A stretch of DNA of 64,000 nucleotides, from positions 21,617,079 through 21,681,078 of the forward strand of contig CM049307.1 in NCBI GenBank assembly GCA_026874595.1, read 5' to 3'. A program made the translations under genes and the position numbers. Positions within the stretch are counted from its first letter, which is position 1. Each line of letters begins with the position of its first letter. Source of the stretch: Sipunculus nudus (lineage: Eukaryota > Annelida > Sipuncula > Golfingiida > Sipunculidae). The notes under the pieces were generated by a model. It was not told the origin of the DNA. It was given only the letters and a program-made list of their open reading frames with translations, and did not search any database. Shown in pieces: positions 24,078 to 35,450 of the stretch.

Positions 24078-24088
24078 AGGAGGGGAGG
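24078..24088 (+). promoter_or_regulatory. Polypurine tract
   Basis: AGGAGGGGAGG immediately precedes the 3' LTR (TGTCATG). It is the expected plus-strand primer left by RNase H. Confidence 0.85.
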
Positions 24089-25299
24089 TGTCATGCTGGA
24101 TTTATTATATTTTATTTTTTTTTTGTTGTTGCTTTGTATTTGTGTTTTTTTTTTGTCACGTGTAAGGCGGGTCGCGCGGTGCTGAGCACCTGACTGCATT
24201 CTTTGGCGCCCCTTCATGTGTTGTGTTGCCGGGGCCTTTGCCAGAGGCTTTGGAGTGCCTAATTCTGATTGGCTGGATTTCGCGCGCTTAGACAGAGTGG
24301 ACTTGGAAGTCTACTAGAGAGTTGGATAGTGGGGCTCGAGAAAAACAAGATGACAGAGGCGAGACTGGCGTCCTAGGAGTGTGGGACAGAGAGCTGATAG
24401 TTAGCCTGGAAGACGTGGATGATAGTCGCGAGGATGATTGGTGGTCTGAAGTCTGGCGGATAGGAAGAAGGTTGAGAAGAGACTGTGGTTGAGTCGACTC
24501 TTGATAGTTCCAGTGCTGAAGATGGTTTGATTGTCCAAGTGTACGGACTGAGTTTTATGGTGTTTTTGAAAGATATCCAGTAACTTTAGAGAGGTTTTCT
24601 GCGACGTTTGAAGTAGAGTCGGAAGTGGTGGAGTAGACCATATGATGGTCAGATTACAGGACTTATAGTGATGGTGACTGAGTGGATTTACTGTAACCGG
24701 ATATTCTTGTAAGTTGAATTACTATGTCTATTTCTCACTTGTAAATGTTTCTCTAATGTAACTATTGGATGTTATTGTAATACCGTGTTTGACTATTTCT
24801 TATACCGTTTCTGTCTCATAGAAAGGATATGATTAATGCAGAGTAGTTTTGACGTAAGAATTTCGGTTTCTCAGCATATCATTATTACGTTTAAAGTAGA
24901 TCTCTAGAGTAGAGAGGATTGTATTACATTTGGATAATATCTCGTATGTCGTATTGTATGTTGTAACATCCCTCTTATTGTGCTTTTCTTGAATGTTCAT
25001 CTGATGGCCTTGTAATAGAAATTATGAAGATTTTGTATGATCCTGACTCTGATGTATATCGATGGTAACTGAATAATCTGAGCAATATGGGATTGTACAT
25101 GTGTCGATTGTTGTCTGATTAAATAATTGTTATAACTTTATTTGACGGTCTTGTGAAGTCTGTTCACGTCCTTTCTTTAACGTACATGGTCGGAAAAAAA
25201 CTTCATTTAGGATTTTAGGGTTTCCTTTGGCTGTACCCTCTTTGATCATTTGGTTATTTTTGGGAGATCTCTAAAGGGGTTTTGCTCCGGGCCGTGACA
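24089..25299 (+). repeat. 3' LTR of the Gmr1-like element
   Basis: 1211 bp, the partner of 17800-19012, ending GGGCCGTGACA and followed by target duplication CGTG. Confidence 0.95.
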
Positions 25300-25303
25300 C
25301 GTG

Positions 25304-26640
25304 TGTCCCGTAGATCTAGATCTGCTTATGTAACATCCAAAGAGGTTCTAGACAATGCTACTTGGAAACCTGAAATAAGGTCATGATGAATTCAGTGAAT
25401 TACGAGCTCAACACTGGATTTTAGCACCCAGAAAATGAGACCGGGCACAAATCTAAACCGTTAGCGGACGAGCTTCTGACCTAGAATAAATGAAGGTCAT
25501 AGTGAAGTTTCCTAGTAAATTAGGACCCTTTGACCTGAAAAAAATCAGATGGGCCAAATTGTAACCGTCAAACCTTAAAACATCTAATGTATAAGACAGG
25601 GAGCTCCTGCAGACATCTTCTTTGAATACTGAAATTGGGCCACTCTGACCAATATTCTTCGAATCAAGGGACAAAAAATTGCATTTTAGTGCCCGAAAGT
25701 CATATAGCGCATATAACCGTTGTAACCCTTTGGACCTAGAAACATATCTTACTTAAAATCGAGGGGTTCATGATTGATTCTCTTTAAAAGTGACCTTCTA
25801 TGACTCTCAGCGGGAAACATGTTTTGAATTCCCTGAAAATCAGTTCAACACTACATGTAACTGATTGACCTTGAAACTTCTAAAATAAGAACCTAGGGAG
25901 GCCTTGGTGAAATGTCTTCGGCAACCAGAAATGAGTCTACTCTAGTCTTCATTCTGTGTGCTATGGAATAACATAATTTGAGGATTGTGAATATTAGGTG
26001 AGCAGAAATCATCAAAGGGGGAACTAGAACATAATTACTTAAATCCAGGGAGGTCCTTGTTAAATATCCTTCGAAATGTGAAAAAGTCCAAGTGTGACCT
26101 ATATTATAAAACTATGAGAAAAACATGATTTTTGTACGTTGGAAGTCAGAGTATCACAATTCTTAATTGTTTGACTTAGAAACTTTTTTTAAAGGAAGAT
26201 CAATTTGAAATAGCCTTTTTCACCCAATATAAGGTCAGAGTCAACTATCTCGGATATGTGACAGAATATGATAGGAGCATCCTGTAAGTCAGATGGACAT
26301 TTATTGTAACTTTTAGACCTAAAAACTTCTAACTTAATTAAGATCCAGGCAGGTCTCTGTAAAACGTCCTGGGAATCCTGAATAAGGTCATTGTGTCTTA
26401 TGTTCTGCAAGCTATTTGAGTTTGAGTACCCTATGAACATCATCTTAGCACCCTGTAAAGCAGTCGGGTATAAAATGGTAACAGTTGGACCTAGAAACTT
26501 CTAACTTGGCATCCAGGGAGTTCCTGGTAAAATCTTCTTAGAAAACCCTAAATAAGGGCAGTGAATGCTTTTTTGTAGGCCATGGGCAAAATTCATGTAT
26601 TTGAGAGTAATTGAGGGATAACTCTACAAACTGTTCAATA
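25304..26640 (+). repeat. Degenerate satellite, right part
   Basis: The GACCTAGAAACTT-like core recurs near 25725, 25870, 26022, 26164, 26317 and 26487, spaced about 145-170 bp. CCAGGGAGGTCCTTG and AAATAAGG.CA blocks follow each core. The units are strongly diverged, so the array is old. It continues the sequence at 17440-17799. Confidence 0.7.
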
Positions 26641-28290
26641 CGGTGGCGGATTTAGGACACAGAAAAAAAAATATTTATCTCGAGATGTCGAGATAACATC
26701 TAGAAGATAGGTTGACTAAAGGTAATCTGAGCTATAGTGGATGAAGACTTGGGCTTTAGGCGCTGAAGCCCCCCCCCCCCCCCCCCAGCCTGTACGTGAT
26801 GACGCATGGACCATTCGTTATCAAATGTGTCCGCGACAGCTCTTTTACGGCCGGTTGTATTTAAATAGTTCATCTTGAAAGAGCATCGGGTTATTCCTTC
26901 TGTATTGGCCTTGAACACCAAAACTCTCAGAAGACTTATTTTACTAGCAGGGAAAACAAGCAAACCGATCCTGCAACAAGCATTTTTACAGCTCACGTTT
27001 TTCCAGCACACGCATGCATACAAGATCTGGTGAGAATTCGTTGAAATGTACTGTTGAGAGTTGACAGTAAACAGGCGACGGATACCGCATCGTAATGATA
27101 TATCACAGTTGAGTGGAACAACAGATAAAAGGGATCTCTCAGTCACCGCGTGCAATTTTTTCTGTTCAGTGGCGTCAATTTCTCTCCGACGGTAGGGGGG
27201 GGGGGGAGGGGATGACTTTTTATATGTGTATATATAAATATAAAAATATAATTATATATATATATATAAAATATATTTATATATATATAACTTATATTGT
27301 CTTTGTTACATTTTTCAGATATATAACCATTAAGGTTAATGTTATATAATATTTCACAGTAAGAAATGGAATTTAATCTTTAAATCTAATTATATATATA
27401 TTTTATTTTCATTATATAAATATTACTCTCGGGGGGATTATTACATTGACCATCTCCCCTTGCTAAAAAGTAGGGAGATATATACCCCCATCCGCTCCGT
27501 ATAGTCGCCTCTGCTTCTGTTAAATTACCAAGAGGATGAGCAAGTTGAAAAATGGAGATACACAAACAGATTTTGTGCTATATATAGGGGACTGATTGAA
27601 TGTGATCATTGTGTGGCAGTCAAGCTGAGACGAAACATTACTGAAGCTTAACGTCCTGGGGTGTCCTTCAAACCCGAGTTACTACAGCAGACGCCACAAT
27701 GTTGTTCACAATAAGAAGCGAATCCCTTGGTCTGCCATGTGCACCGCCTGTAGTCATGGTTTAAGTGTCCATTATACCCCAGGATGCATACATACTTGGG
27801 TCGATTTCCCGAACCCCTGCGGCTTTTCACCGAGTCGCTTTTCCTAATGGTTCATCAATCTGCCACGCTCCTGAGGGGGCACTGGCCGTCCTTTGGTTCT
27901 TATGTAAATGTTTAAACAAGTTTCTCTTCAATGTGACCTTCAAGTGCAGTCTTTTGATACTTGTGCATGAATTCTCTTGTTTCATGTACGTTTTCTCAAG
28001 ATCAGCTTAAGACCGCTATGATTCCCGTGATAATTCTTTGTTTTGTCGGTTTTAGTTTAAGCAAAAGCTGTTTTTGAAATTTGGACTGTGACCAAACATG
28101 CCGTCATTAAGAGCATCTGTCCAGTTTATAATTTAGATATAATAAACTTTAACTTCTGATCTCCATGGACATTAATCACTTATCCTAACCCAGACACTAG
28201 AGCTGTTTGTTTGTTGTTGCCTCTGCCTTTGTAAAACTTGTTTACTTGATGAAGTGTATCGATCGCTCCATTTACATCCCAATGTATCTT
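26641..28290. other. No gene; poly-C and poly-G tracts and (TA)-rich DNA
   Basis: A C run lies at about 26768-26787 and a G run at 27186-27196, each beside CAGTGGCG- or GGTGGCGGAT-like words. An AT microsatellite-like zone runs 27224-27300. The 151-codon minus-strand frame at 26700-27155 takes its glycine run from the poly-C tract and resembles nothing. Confidence 0.5.
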
Positions 28291-28295
28291 GATAC

Positions 28296-28632
28296 CAAAA
28301 CCAATCCCAGCCAAGGTAAGCATGAGGGCAATCACTGACCAAAATTTGAATGAAATCGGATAAAATTTAGGAAAGTTATCTCACCGAAAGAAAAACCTGA
28401 CAGACTGACAGACAAAGTGACAGACAAACAGACAGAGAGAAGCCAGACACTCAAAAACCAATCTCAACCAAGTTAAGCATGAGTGCAATCAATGACCCAA
28501 ATTTGAATGAAATCGGATAATATTTAGGAAAGTTATTGCACGGAAACGAAAAAAAACCTAACGGACGGAGAGACAGACAGACAGACAGACAAACCCAAAT
28601 CAATGTCCCCCGTATCCGCGGAGCGGGGGACA
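28296..28632 (+). repeat. Dimeric ~150-170-bp repeat with (GACA)n tail
   Basis: Two units (about 28297-28445 and 28446-28632) share AACCAATC.CA.CCAAG.TAAGCATGAG, ATTTGAATGAAATCGGATAA and TTTAGGAAAGTTAT. Each ends in GACAGACAGA-type repeats. The last closes with TCCCCCGTATCCGCGGAGCGGGGGACAA, whose CCCCCG...CGGGGG arms can pair. It looks like the 3' end of a retroelement or SINE that duplicated in tandem. Confidence 0.75.
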
Positions 28633-29640
28633 AAAACTATATTGAAATATAAAAAAACATATGTCTAAGTTGTCCTTCAGATTTTCCCCGGAACATCTAA
28701 CTTTACCAAAAAAATACATTTTTTGTCATTATTTTGGCACTCCATTTCTTAATCTTTCTATCACCAGTTCATGGGTCAAATAAATCCCTATCGTCTATAT
28801 TACCTGGTCAAGCCACGTGGATCTCACAGCTTAATGTCGGATAACTTTCTTATGAAGACAGTCCAATATTTTGGTCGTAGAATAAGGTGTACCACCCAGG
28901 CAATTTGAAAGGGGATCGTTATCTTTATATTCCCAATAATGGAAGATTATCGGCAAAGTCTAGGTAAAAGCTGGGAACTGTAAGACCAAATTCGAAACTG
29001 CAGATTCAAGTGAGAAAAAGTAGCCAGACATTAAAAAATCTCAAACTGTCAAACCTTACACAACTTTCAAGCTTTATTCCAAGTCACTTAAGAAGCTATT
29101 ATCCACGTGCCCATCAACATCTGATAATTAAACCGAGAAGCAATACAAACTAGACAGCTCTTAAGATGGAAACTCTTAGCTGATGAATTCAAGAGTAGCC
29201 CGTGAAGTAGTCCTTGCATTCAATTCTGGCTGGATATCGCTTTCAAAACATGAAAAATGAAGGCATTGAAATTAAATGAGAAACCCATTTGTTTTATCTT
29301 AGAGGAGTAGAAGACAATCTACAAAGGGATGAGGTTATATCGAGCGAGACAAAAGGACCGTCCCAATGACGTCATGCGCTGGGCCCAACGGCTCCTCAAT
29401 CGACGTAAAAAATGACTGTGGGAGTTAATCAGAATCGGTTTTCTGGGCTACTGAGAGACATATTTGTCACATCTGAAACGAACAGGGACACGGAGCAGCG
29501 CTAACTACCGAGAGCTGATCAGGCTAATGAAACCCCACGCCTCTTTTGTTGTCTCAGGAGGTGGCAGGGCCAAGTGTCCGGAGTCTCTCCTGTCTCCAGC
29601 ATACAATTCATGGTTATAGTGGTTTGGAATATATCTTCCA
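28633..29640. other. No feature recognised
   Basis: About 1 kb without repeat structure or credible open frame. Confidence 0.5.
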
Positions 29641-29644
29641 TTGC

Positions 29645-30345
29645 ACGAAATCGGCTTTTAACTACGCTCCTCATGCAACGGTTATACACTGCAGTCGTCC
29701 AAGTGCAGATCTCCTCTCTTGTAACCGCTGCTTTGTACATAGTTAGATTTTATGGGTTTGAACACGAGGGTGCGCACCGACCAATGAGAGCGTGGTATCG
29801 CACTCTGCTTTAAGCTCCAAATTTTAAACATGCGCCAACCGCTAAGCCTTATTTTTGAACCAAGAATACCTTGCTATACAAAGTAGCGGTTACACGAAAG
29901 GATATCTGGGACAACTGCGTATAACTGCTGCGTGAGGAGCGTTAGACTGGTACCCCGCTCTATTATATGGCACCGCTGCTCTAAGCCAATCATAGAGACG
30001 GGCGTACAACGCCATCTTATGTGCTCCCGGCAGACTGGTTCCAACTCCAGTATGTATTATATATGATAAAATCAGCATTTCGTTTCCTCAAAGAAGTTGC
30101 CAAAAGTTGGCTGTACATTTCGCGTGACATTCACTCGCGTGAATGTCTATGACATTCGGTATGAGCGTGCATACTGGAGTTGGAACCAGTCTACAGGTAA
30201 GTCAGGAGTTGCAACTAGGAGTGCTTAAGATGGCGTTGTACGCCTGTCTCTATGCTTGGCTGAGGGCCATAATAGAGCAGGGTACCAGTCTAGAGGAGCG
30301 TAGCCTTTAACATGCACGAAACAACTTGACCTTTCGGTCTAGTAT
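29645..30345. mobile_element. Foldback repeat, copy 1 (arm-loop-arm), hosting a MITE
   Basis: The left arm (about 29645-29743: CTACGCTCCTCATGCAACGG...TTGTAACCGCTGCTTTGTACATAG) reappears reverse-complemented at about 29870-29942, continuing at 30293-30330 after the inserted MITE (CTATACAAAGTAGCGGTTAC...TGCGTGAGGAGCGT / AGCC..TTAA...GCACGAAA). The loop between the arms contains ACCAATGAGAGCGTGGTATCGCA and AAATTTTAAACATGC. A second copy flanks 32431-37836. The origin is unknown. Arms of this kind can form hairpins and recombine. Confidence 0.7.
29943..30292. mobile_element. 350-bp MITE with ~110-125-bp inverted arms and 9-bp target duplication
   Basis: Both ends read TAGACTGGTACCC inward. The arms (about 29943-30053 and 30168-30292) share GCTCTATTAT, CATAGAGAC.GGCGTACAACG, CCATCTTA and GACTGGTTCCAACTCCAGTA; the spacer is ~115 bp. 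The insertion is flanked by a perfect direct repeat GAGGAGCGT (29934-29942 and 30293-30301). Long terminal inverted repeats with a 9-bp duplication fit a Mutator-like (MULE) or Merlin-type non-autonomous element. There is no coding capacity. Confidence 0.9.
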
Positions 30346-30536
30346 GAGCAATTATTTCAGCTAAGCCGGACACAGAAGGCCAGAAAAACTGATGCCAGGG
30401 TTAAATGTGGCGTCCGGTGGCCGTCCACAACTCACCAAAATGCTTTTTCTCCTTTAATTTTTGACCGACTTTGATTGTTTTATTTTATAGGGCTAGGTGT
30501 GGGCTTTTAAATTCTAAAGGGAATTCTGAAATTCAT

Positions 30537-30541
<5 letters not shown>

Positions 30542-30587
<46 letters not shown>
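30542..30587. repeat. (TA)n microsatellite
   Basis: Uninterrupted TA dinucleotides. Confidence 0.95.
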
Positions 30588-32340
30588 AATGATGAACAAG
30601 AGTTCCAATTTGTTCAATGTTCTCTCATGCCCTCGTCAAATTGTTAGGATTTCGTACAAAAATTCTTCTAATAATGTATATGCTCTGTGTATACTGTTTG
30701 TTGAGATCGCGAACATGGAACCCTCGCGGCCCAGTAAGAGTAGAATCTATGACCAGCGTACTCAGCTCCATATAAATGCCTACTGAGTCGTGTATTCACG
30801 GCTAATCTGCCCCAGGCTTTTATGTCTTATCCTTCACCCTAAGTTCCATCCGTAATAATGGAAGCAGGTTCCCTAACAGATAAATATGAGTCATCCATGG
30901 TACATTATTTGGTCTCATTAGAAGCATTTACATATTCAGCTTCTTGTTTCAAACTTTAAAGCAAATATAATTTTATTCAAATCAAATTTTTAAATTTGGG
31001 CATATTTAAAATATCCTTTTTCTGTAAGACCTGCAGGCATTGTTCTAAATATGAATATAATCAAATGATATCTCTAATTAAAGAGTAGAATTTTAAAATT
31101 ATTATTATTTTCTAATTTAAAATATTTGCCGTCATAAAATTGCCGTAAACCTTTGGCTTTAAGTAATTCAAAGAGTTGAAAGTATCATGTTTAATATAAT
31201 GGTGCTCTGTCGGGTACACAAAATCTAATCAATCGAAAATAATCATAAGATTTTGTAGGTCTTAAAGGTACCAGCGGAAAGTGTAAGACTGACCCTTATG
31301 ATTCAAAAGATGAAAAATTCTTTAATCTATGAAAAATGTACCTGGTGTGTTATTCCATTCGAAATATTTTTATCATACGTGGGTTGACATCATTTGTTTT
31401 ACGGATTACCAGTTTGCAACAAATAAAAGAAAACTCTAAGGTGACACAGCAGCCTTCATATCAAAAGAGACGTTTTGTGAAGGTCATCCAGAATTAGAGA
31501 TTTATGGTACTTCTGAGAATGTGTAATCCTCTTTAAAAGAATTTCTTCATCATTGTATGGACTGCAGGGGACATTTTGCTAAAAGAACCACATACATCCC
31601 CTGTCGCTACGAGAAATCCCACATCCTGGGGCCTATTCTCTGTTTGTCCCGACATTAAAGAGAGTCGTGTTGGTGATATCCGCAATTATCTTGGCCAAGT
31701 TTTCCGCCGCAGCCAAAAGCCGTTTTTAGACCAATACAAAAATCCCAGAACACAGGCTTAAGAATTTGCCAAAATTATCTTTTTATCTAAAATCATTTCT
31801 TGAGGCACGTTAATTTATTTTGTTATAGGCGAAACGGTGTCACGGATGTAACCTATACTCATGCAGATTCACCTGAATAGTAAACCTTGCTAAAATATCA
31901 GGATACTCAAAGCAGAACATAATATTTTTTTAACAGTTACTTACTCCAAGTAATACGACAATAATTAATATATTTAATAGATCAAAAATATTTTTTCTCT
32001 TTACTGATGCCTTCGGGGCGTTCTCACTCCATCAGCTGATGTGTCATGAACTGTAATGTTTGTTCTTGTCCCGTCGACACGACGCGTAAAAAATTCTGCT
32101 TATGCACATATCAACTATTGTATTCAGTCATTTTAGCTTTTAGTCGACTCAAAACGTTTTGCCAATGCAACGATTTATCAAATATGAATCAAATATGAGG
32201 CTGTTCGGAGCCTATCTTAGTTCCTTGTTGGCAGATAGGAAGCTGTACCCCGCTTTGACGTACGATAAATATATTCGTTTTTTTTCGAGCTAACATCAGA
32301 TTCCCACAGATTTTTTACACTGTCGTACGCCAGATCGGCG
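30588..32340. other. No feature recognised
   Basis: AT-rich sequence with only short frames (60-65 codons), none familiar. Confidence 0.5.
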
Positions 32341-33177
32341 TCGGACAATTCCAGATCTCATTTTCTCTAACTACTGCTTTGAAATGCAAGATTCCCTGGG
32401 TTCGACCAACAGGGTGGCCTTGTGTCAGAAACGGTGTACCGATTTCAGATTACTCCCCTTTCAGATTACCGGGGGGTAATCTGAAATCGATTTCAGATTA
32501 CCCCCCGGTAACTTGAAATCGATTTCAGATTACCCCCCCGGTAACTTGAAACCGATTTCAGATTACCCCCTCTAATTTCAGGTAACCCCCCCCCCCAAAT
32601 GATTACTTATGATTATTTAGATACTTATCTTATACATTACCTAAAGTAACCTTAAAATAACAAAAACAAAAACAAAAACTACTTCTACTACTACTACTAC
32701 TTTTTATAATAATAAAAATAGTAAAATTAACAATGATGATTATTATGATCAAATTGTCATTATCCCTGTAGTACAAAAGGTACAAAACATTCTCTCTCCA
32801 TTTAAATTATAAATACACCAACTATAAATGAAACATGCAGTCTTGCACATTAACTGGCTATGATAATAACATCCATAATTTAAATGCTATCTTTCGTGAT
32901 CACAAAATACGGCAACTGGCAAGCATACTGCAGCTTTCTCCCTGGCTGGTTTAGTGAGGTCGTTGAAGTCAGACATTAGGTGTGTCCATGGAACAAGGCC
33001 TACAGGCCTAATGCGAACCTGTGCAAAGTTTAGGAGTATGAATGGAGGTTTATTTTTATAATTTAATTTTGATCCTCCTAAGTCCTGCATATCTACTTTA
33101 GTCATTATAATTTCAGCAAAATGGACGTTTCTGACCTGCAAGTTTTGGACTAGAAAATTTTAAAACCAGAATATGGG

Positions 33178-34500
33178 TAGTCGACAAGCCACTTTGTGTA
33201 TCCGCATAAATCAGAGTGGGACGGGTGAAGTGAGGCATAGATTAAGTGGCAAGGAGAATAGAGCGTGGTGTGTTGCATATTAGCATGGATGTCTGCAGCT
33301 TAAACATGAATGTAGGTGGTGCCACCTGTCATAAAATCAAGAAAATTGTCCAGGATGTATAAACCTGCAAAATTTCAGGTGGATAAGTCAAACAACTGCC
33401 GAGGTATGAGTGATTTTATCCCAAGGCAGATCAACAGATGGATGCTGTGCATAAGTGGTTGCAGGTGGCGCCACCAGTTTTGCCTATAATGAAGAGCTAT
33501 GTGAGATCTATACACATGCAAAATTTTGGCCTAATCGGTAAAACGGTTCCCAAGATAGGAGCTTGGATGTCAGCAGAGTAAATGTGAATGTAGGTGACGA
33601 CACCTGTCATAAAATCGAGAAAGCTGTCCAGGATGTAAAATTCCTGCAAAAGTTCAGGAGGATAAGTCAAACCACTGCTGAGATATGAACGATTTTAACC
33701 TAAGGTAGATGAACAGATGGACGCTGTGCATAAAGGTTGCAGGTGGCACCACCTGTTTTGCCTATGATGAAGAGCTATCTGAGATCTATACACATGCAAA
33801 ATTTTGGCCTAATCGGCAAACGGTTCCCGAGATATGAGCTTGGATGTCTGCAGAGTAAATGTGAATGTAGGTGGCGACACCTGTCATAAAATCGAGAAAC
33901 CTGTACAGGATGTATTAAATTGCAAAATTTCAGGTGGATAAGTCAAACCACTGCTGAGATATGAGTGATTTTATCCAAAGGCAGATGAACAGATGAAAGC
34001 TGTGCATAAGTGGTTGGAGGTGGCACCACCAGTTTTGCCTATGATGAAGAGTAATGTAAGATCTATACACATGCAAAATTTTGGCCCAATCGGTCAAACG
34101 GTTCCCGAGATATGAGCTTGGATGACTACAGAGTAAATGTGAATGTAGGTGGCGCCACCTGTCATTAAACCGAGAAAGCTGTCCAGGATGTATAAACCTG
34201 CAAAATTTTAGGTGGGTAAGTCAAACCACTGCTGAGATATGAATTATATTATCCCAAGGCAGATGAACAGATGGACGCTGTGCAAAAATGGTTGCAGGTG
34301 GCGCCACCAGTTTTAGTGTATGTTATAAAGCTACCAAAGGGCTACATTTGTGCAAAATTTTTAGCCTGATCGGTCAAACGGTTCCCGAGATATGTGGGTT
34401 TATGTGTGGAAACAGACGCACAAATGGACACTGGGCAGCAAGGAAAGGTCAGAGGTCAACCAAAAATGAAGGCGCAGCAGTTCACATGTGACCTGATGAT
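33178..34500 (+). repeat. 278-bp tandem repeat array, four units plus terminal block
   Basis: Units begin at about 33283, 33561, 33838 and 34116 with GC(A/T)TGGATG, giving periods of 278, 277 and 278 bp. Each contains GTAGGTGGCGCCACCTGTCAT, AGGATGTATAAACCTGC, AAGTCAAACCACTGC and CAAAATTTTGGCC(T/C)AATCGG. The array starts and ends with the same flanking blocks as the copy at 722-1515. The frame at 34288-34491 is a repeat translation. Confidence 0.9.
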
Positions 34501-34590
34501 AAACCCGATTCGCTTAAAATGCAAACCAAGTTTTTTCAAACAGTTGAAAGATATAGTTCCAATAATCTGGGAATTCTGCACCTAAACATT

Positions 34591-34631
34591 GTGTCCAGAC
34601 GTCTAGACGCTGTGTCTAGACGTCTAGACAC
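34591..34631. repeat. Perfect 20-bp palindrome with a diverged neighbour copy
   Basis: GTGTCTAGACGTCTAGACAC at 34612-34631 is its own reverse complement. The adjoining 34591-34610 is the same word with two changes, so two ~21-bp units stand in tandem. Confidence 0.9.
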
Positions 34632-34929
34632 ATTGTCTATACACCCCCCTAGAGCCAGGTCAGTTGCCATGGTGATGTCTGGACCCCACCTGTTTGAACT
34701 GAGTGACCTCTTGACTTGGCTGCATGAAGTCAAATCTGTTTTCAAATACAGAAAGCCTTTTTCAATTGGCTACAATTCTTTTTTAAAACTGTATTTACCC
34801 AATCTATTATTATAAAACTGGCAGAACCCTACCATAGAATAATTCTTGTAAAGTTTAATCCAATCAGCTGAACAGTTTCATCATAAATCAGTGTATAAGC
34901 TAGAAGAGTTTAAAATTACATTTTCGCTT

Positions 34930-35450
34930 GTAAAAAACATATCAATGTAGGTGGCGCCACCAATACCTCAAAATCAGATATGACATATGTGACAAACATT
35001 GGTATTAAATTTGGTCATTATAGCTCTAGCCGTTTCTGAGATTTTAATTTTAGTGTGCTTTTTTGGACAGATGACTGAGTTCAACCTCCTGTTACTCGGC
35101 CAAAAATCTCCGAACTGGAACCATTCGAACAAACTTGAGAGAGATTGTTCCAGAAATCATTTCTGTGAAATATTGGACAATTTGGCTAGACAGTTTCAGA
35201 GAAGAAGATTTTTAAAGGTTTTTAAGCTTTTTCTCTATAAAATCTAAATTAATGCAGATACCCAATAATAAGCTCCAGGGCACCAAGTTTCACATGTAAT
35301 GAATTCTTACATGTAATTTGGAGCTGCTAGCTCAGACAGTTTCTGACTTACAGCCATGGACGGCGGAAAGCCAGCCCTGGACGGCGGACGGCTGACGACG
35401 GACGGACGACGCTGCGCCATCGCATAAGCTCACAGGTTCGCTAAAAAATG
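34930..35450 (+). repeat. Dispersed repeat end with GACGG-rich terminus
   Basis: It starts with GTAGGTGGCGCCACC like the 278-bp units. It ends in GACGGCGGACGGCTGACGACGG...GCGCCATCGCATAAGCTCACAGG. Such ends are familiar to me from repeats in bivalve genomes (memory, not a search). Probably the 3' part of the same composite repeat as 33178-34500. Confidence 0.45.

Larger units (their letters stand above)
17800..25299 (+). mobile_element. Complete Gmr1-like Ty3/gypsy LTR retrotransposon, domain order Gag-PR-IN-RT-RH
   Basis: The 7.5-kb element has two ~1.21-kb LTRs, TG...CA termini and the 4-bp duplication CGTG (17796-17799 and 25300-25303). An 18-nt tRNA-Pro-type primer site directly follows the 5' LTR and a polypurine tract directly precedes the 3' LTR. 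The coding order is capsid, zinc knuckle, protease, integrase, reverse transcriptase, RNase H. Integrase ahead of RT is the hallmark of Gmr1-like gypsy elements; ordinary Ty3/gypsy has integrase last. By eye the LTRs differ at roughly 1.5% of sites. At least eight lesions disable the reading frames. It sits inside a satellite array. Confidence 0.95.

Noticed and set aside
26700-27155. 151-codon minus frame as a gene
   Set aside because: Crosses a poly-C tract giving a glycine run; no motif or homology recognised.
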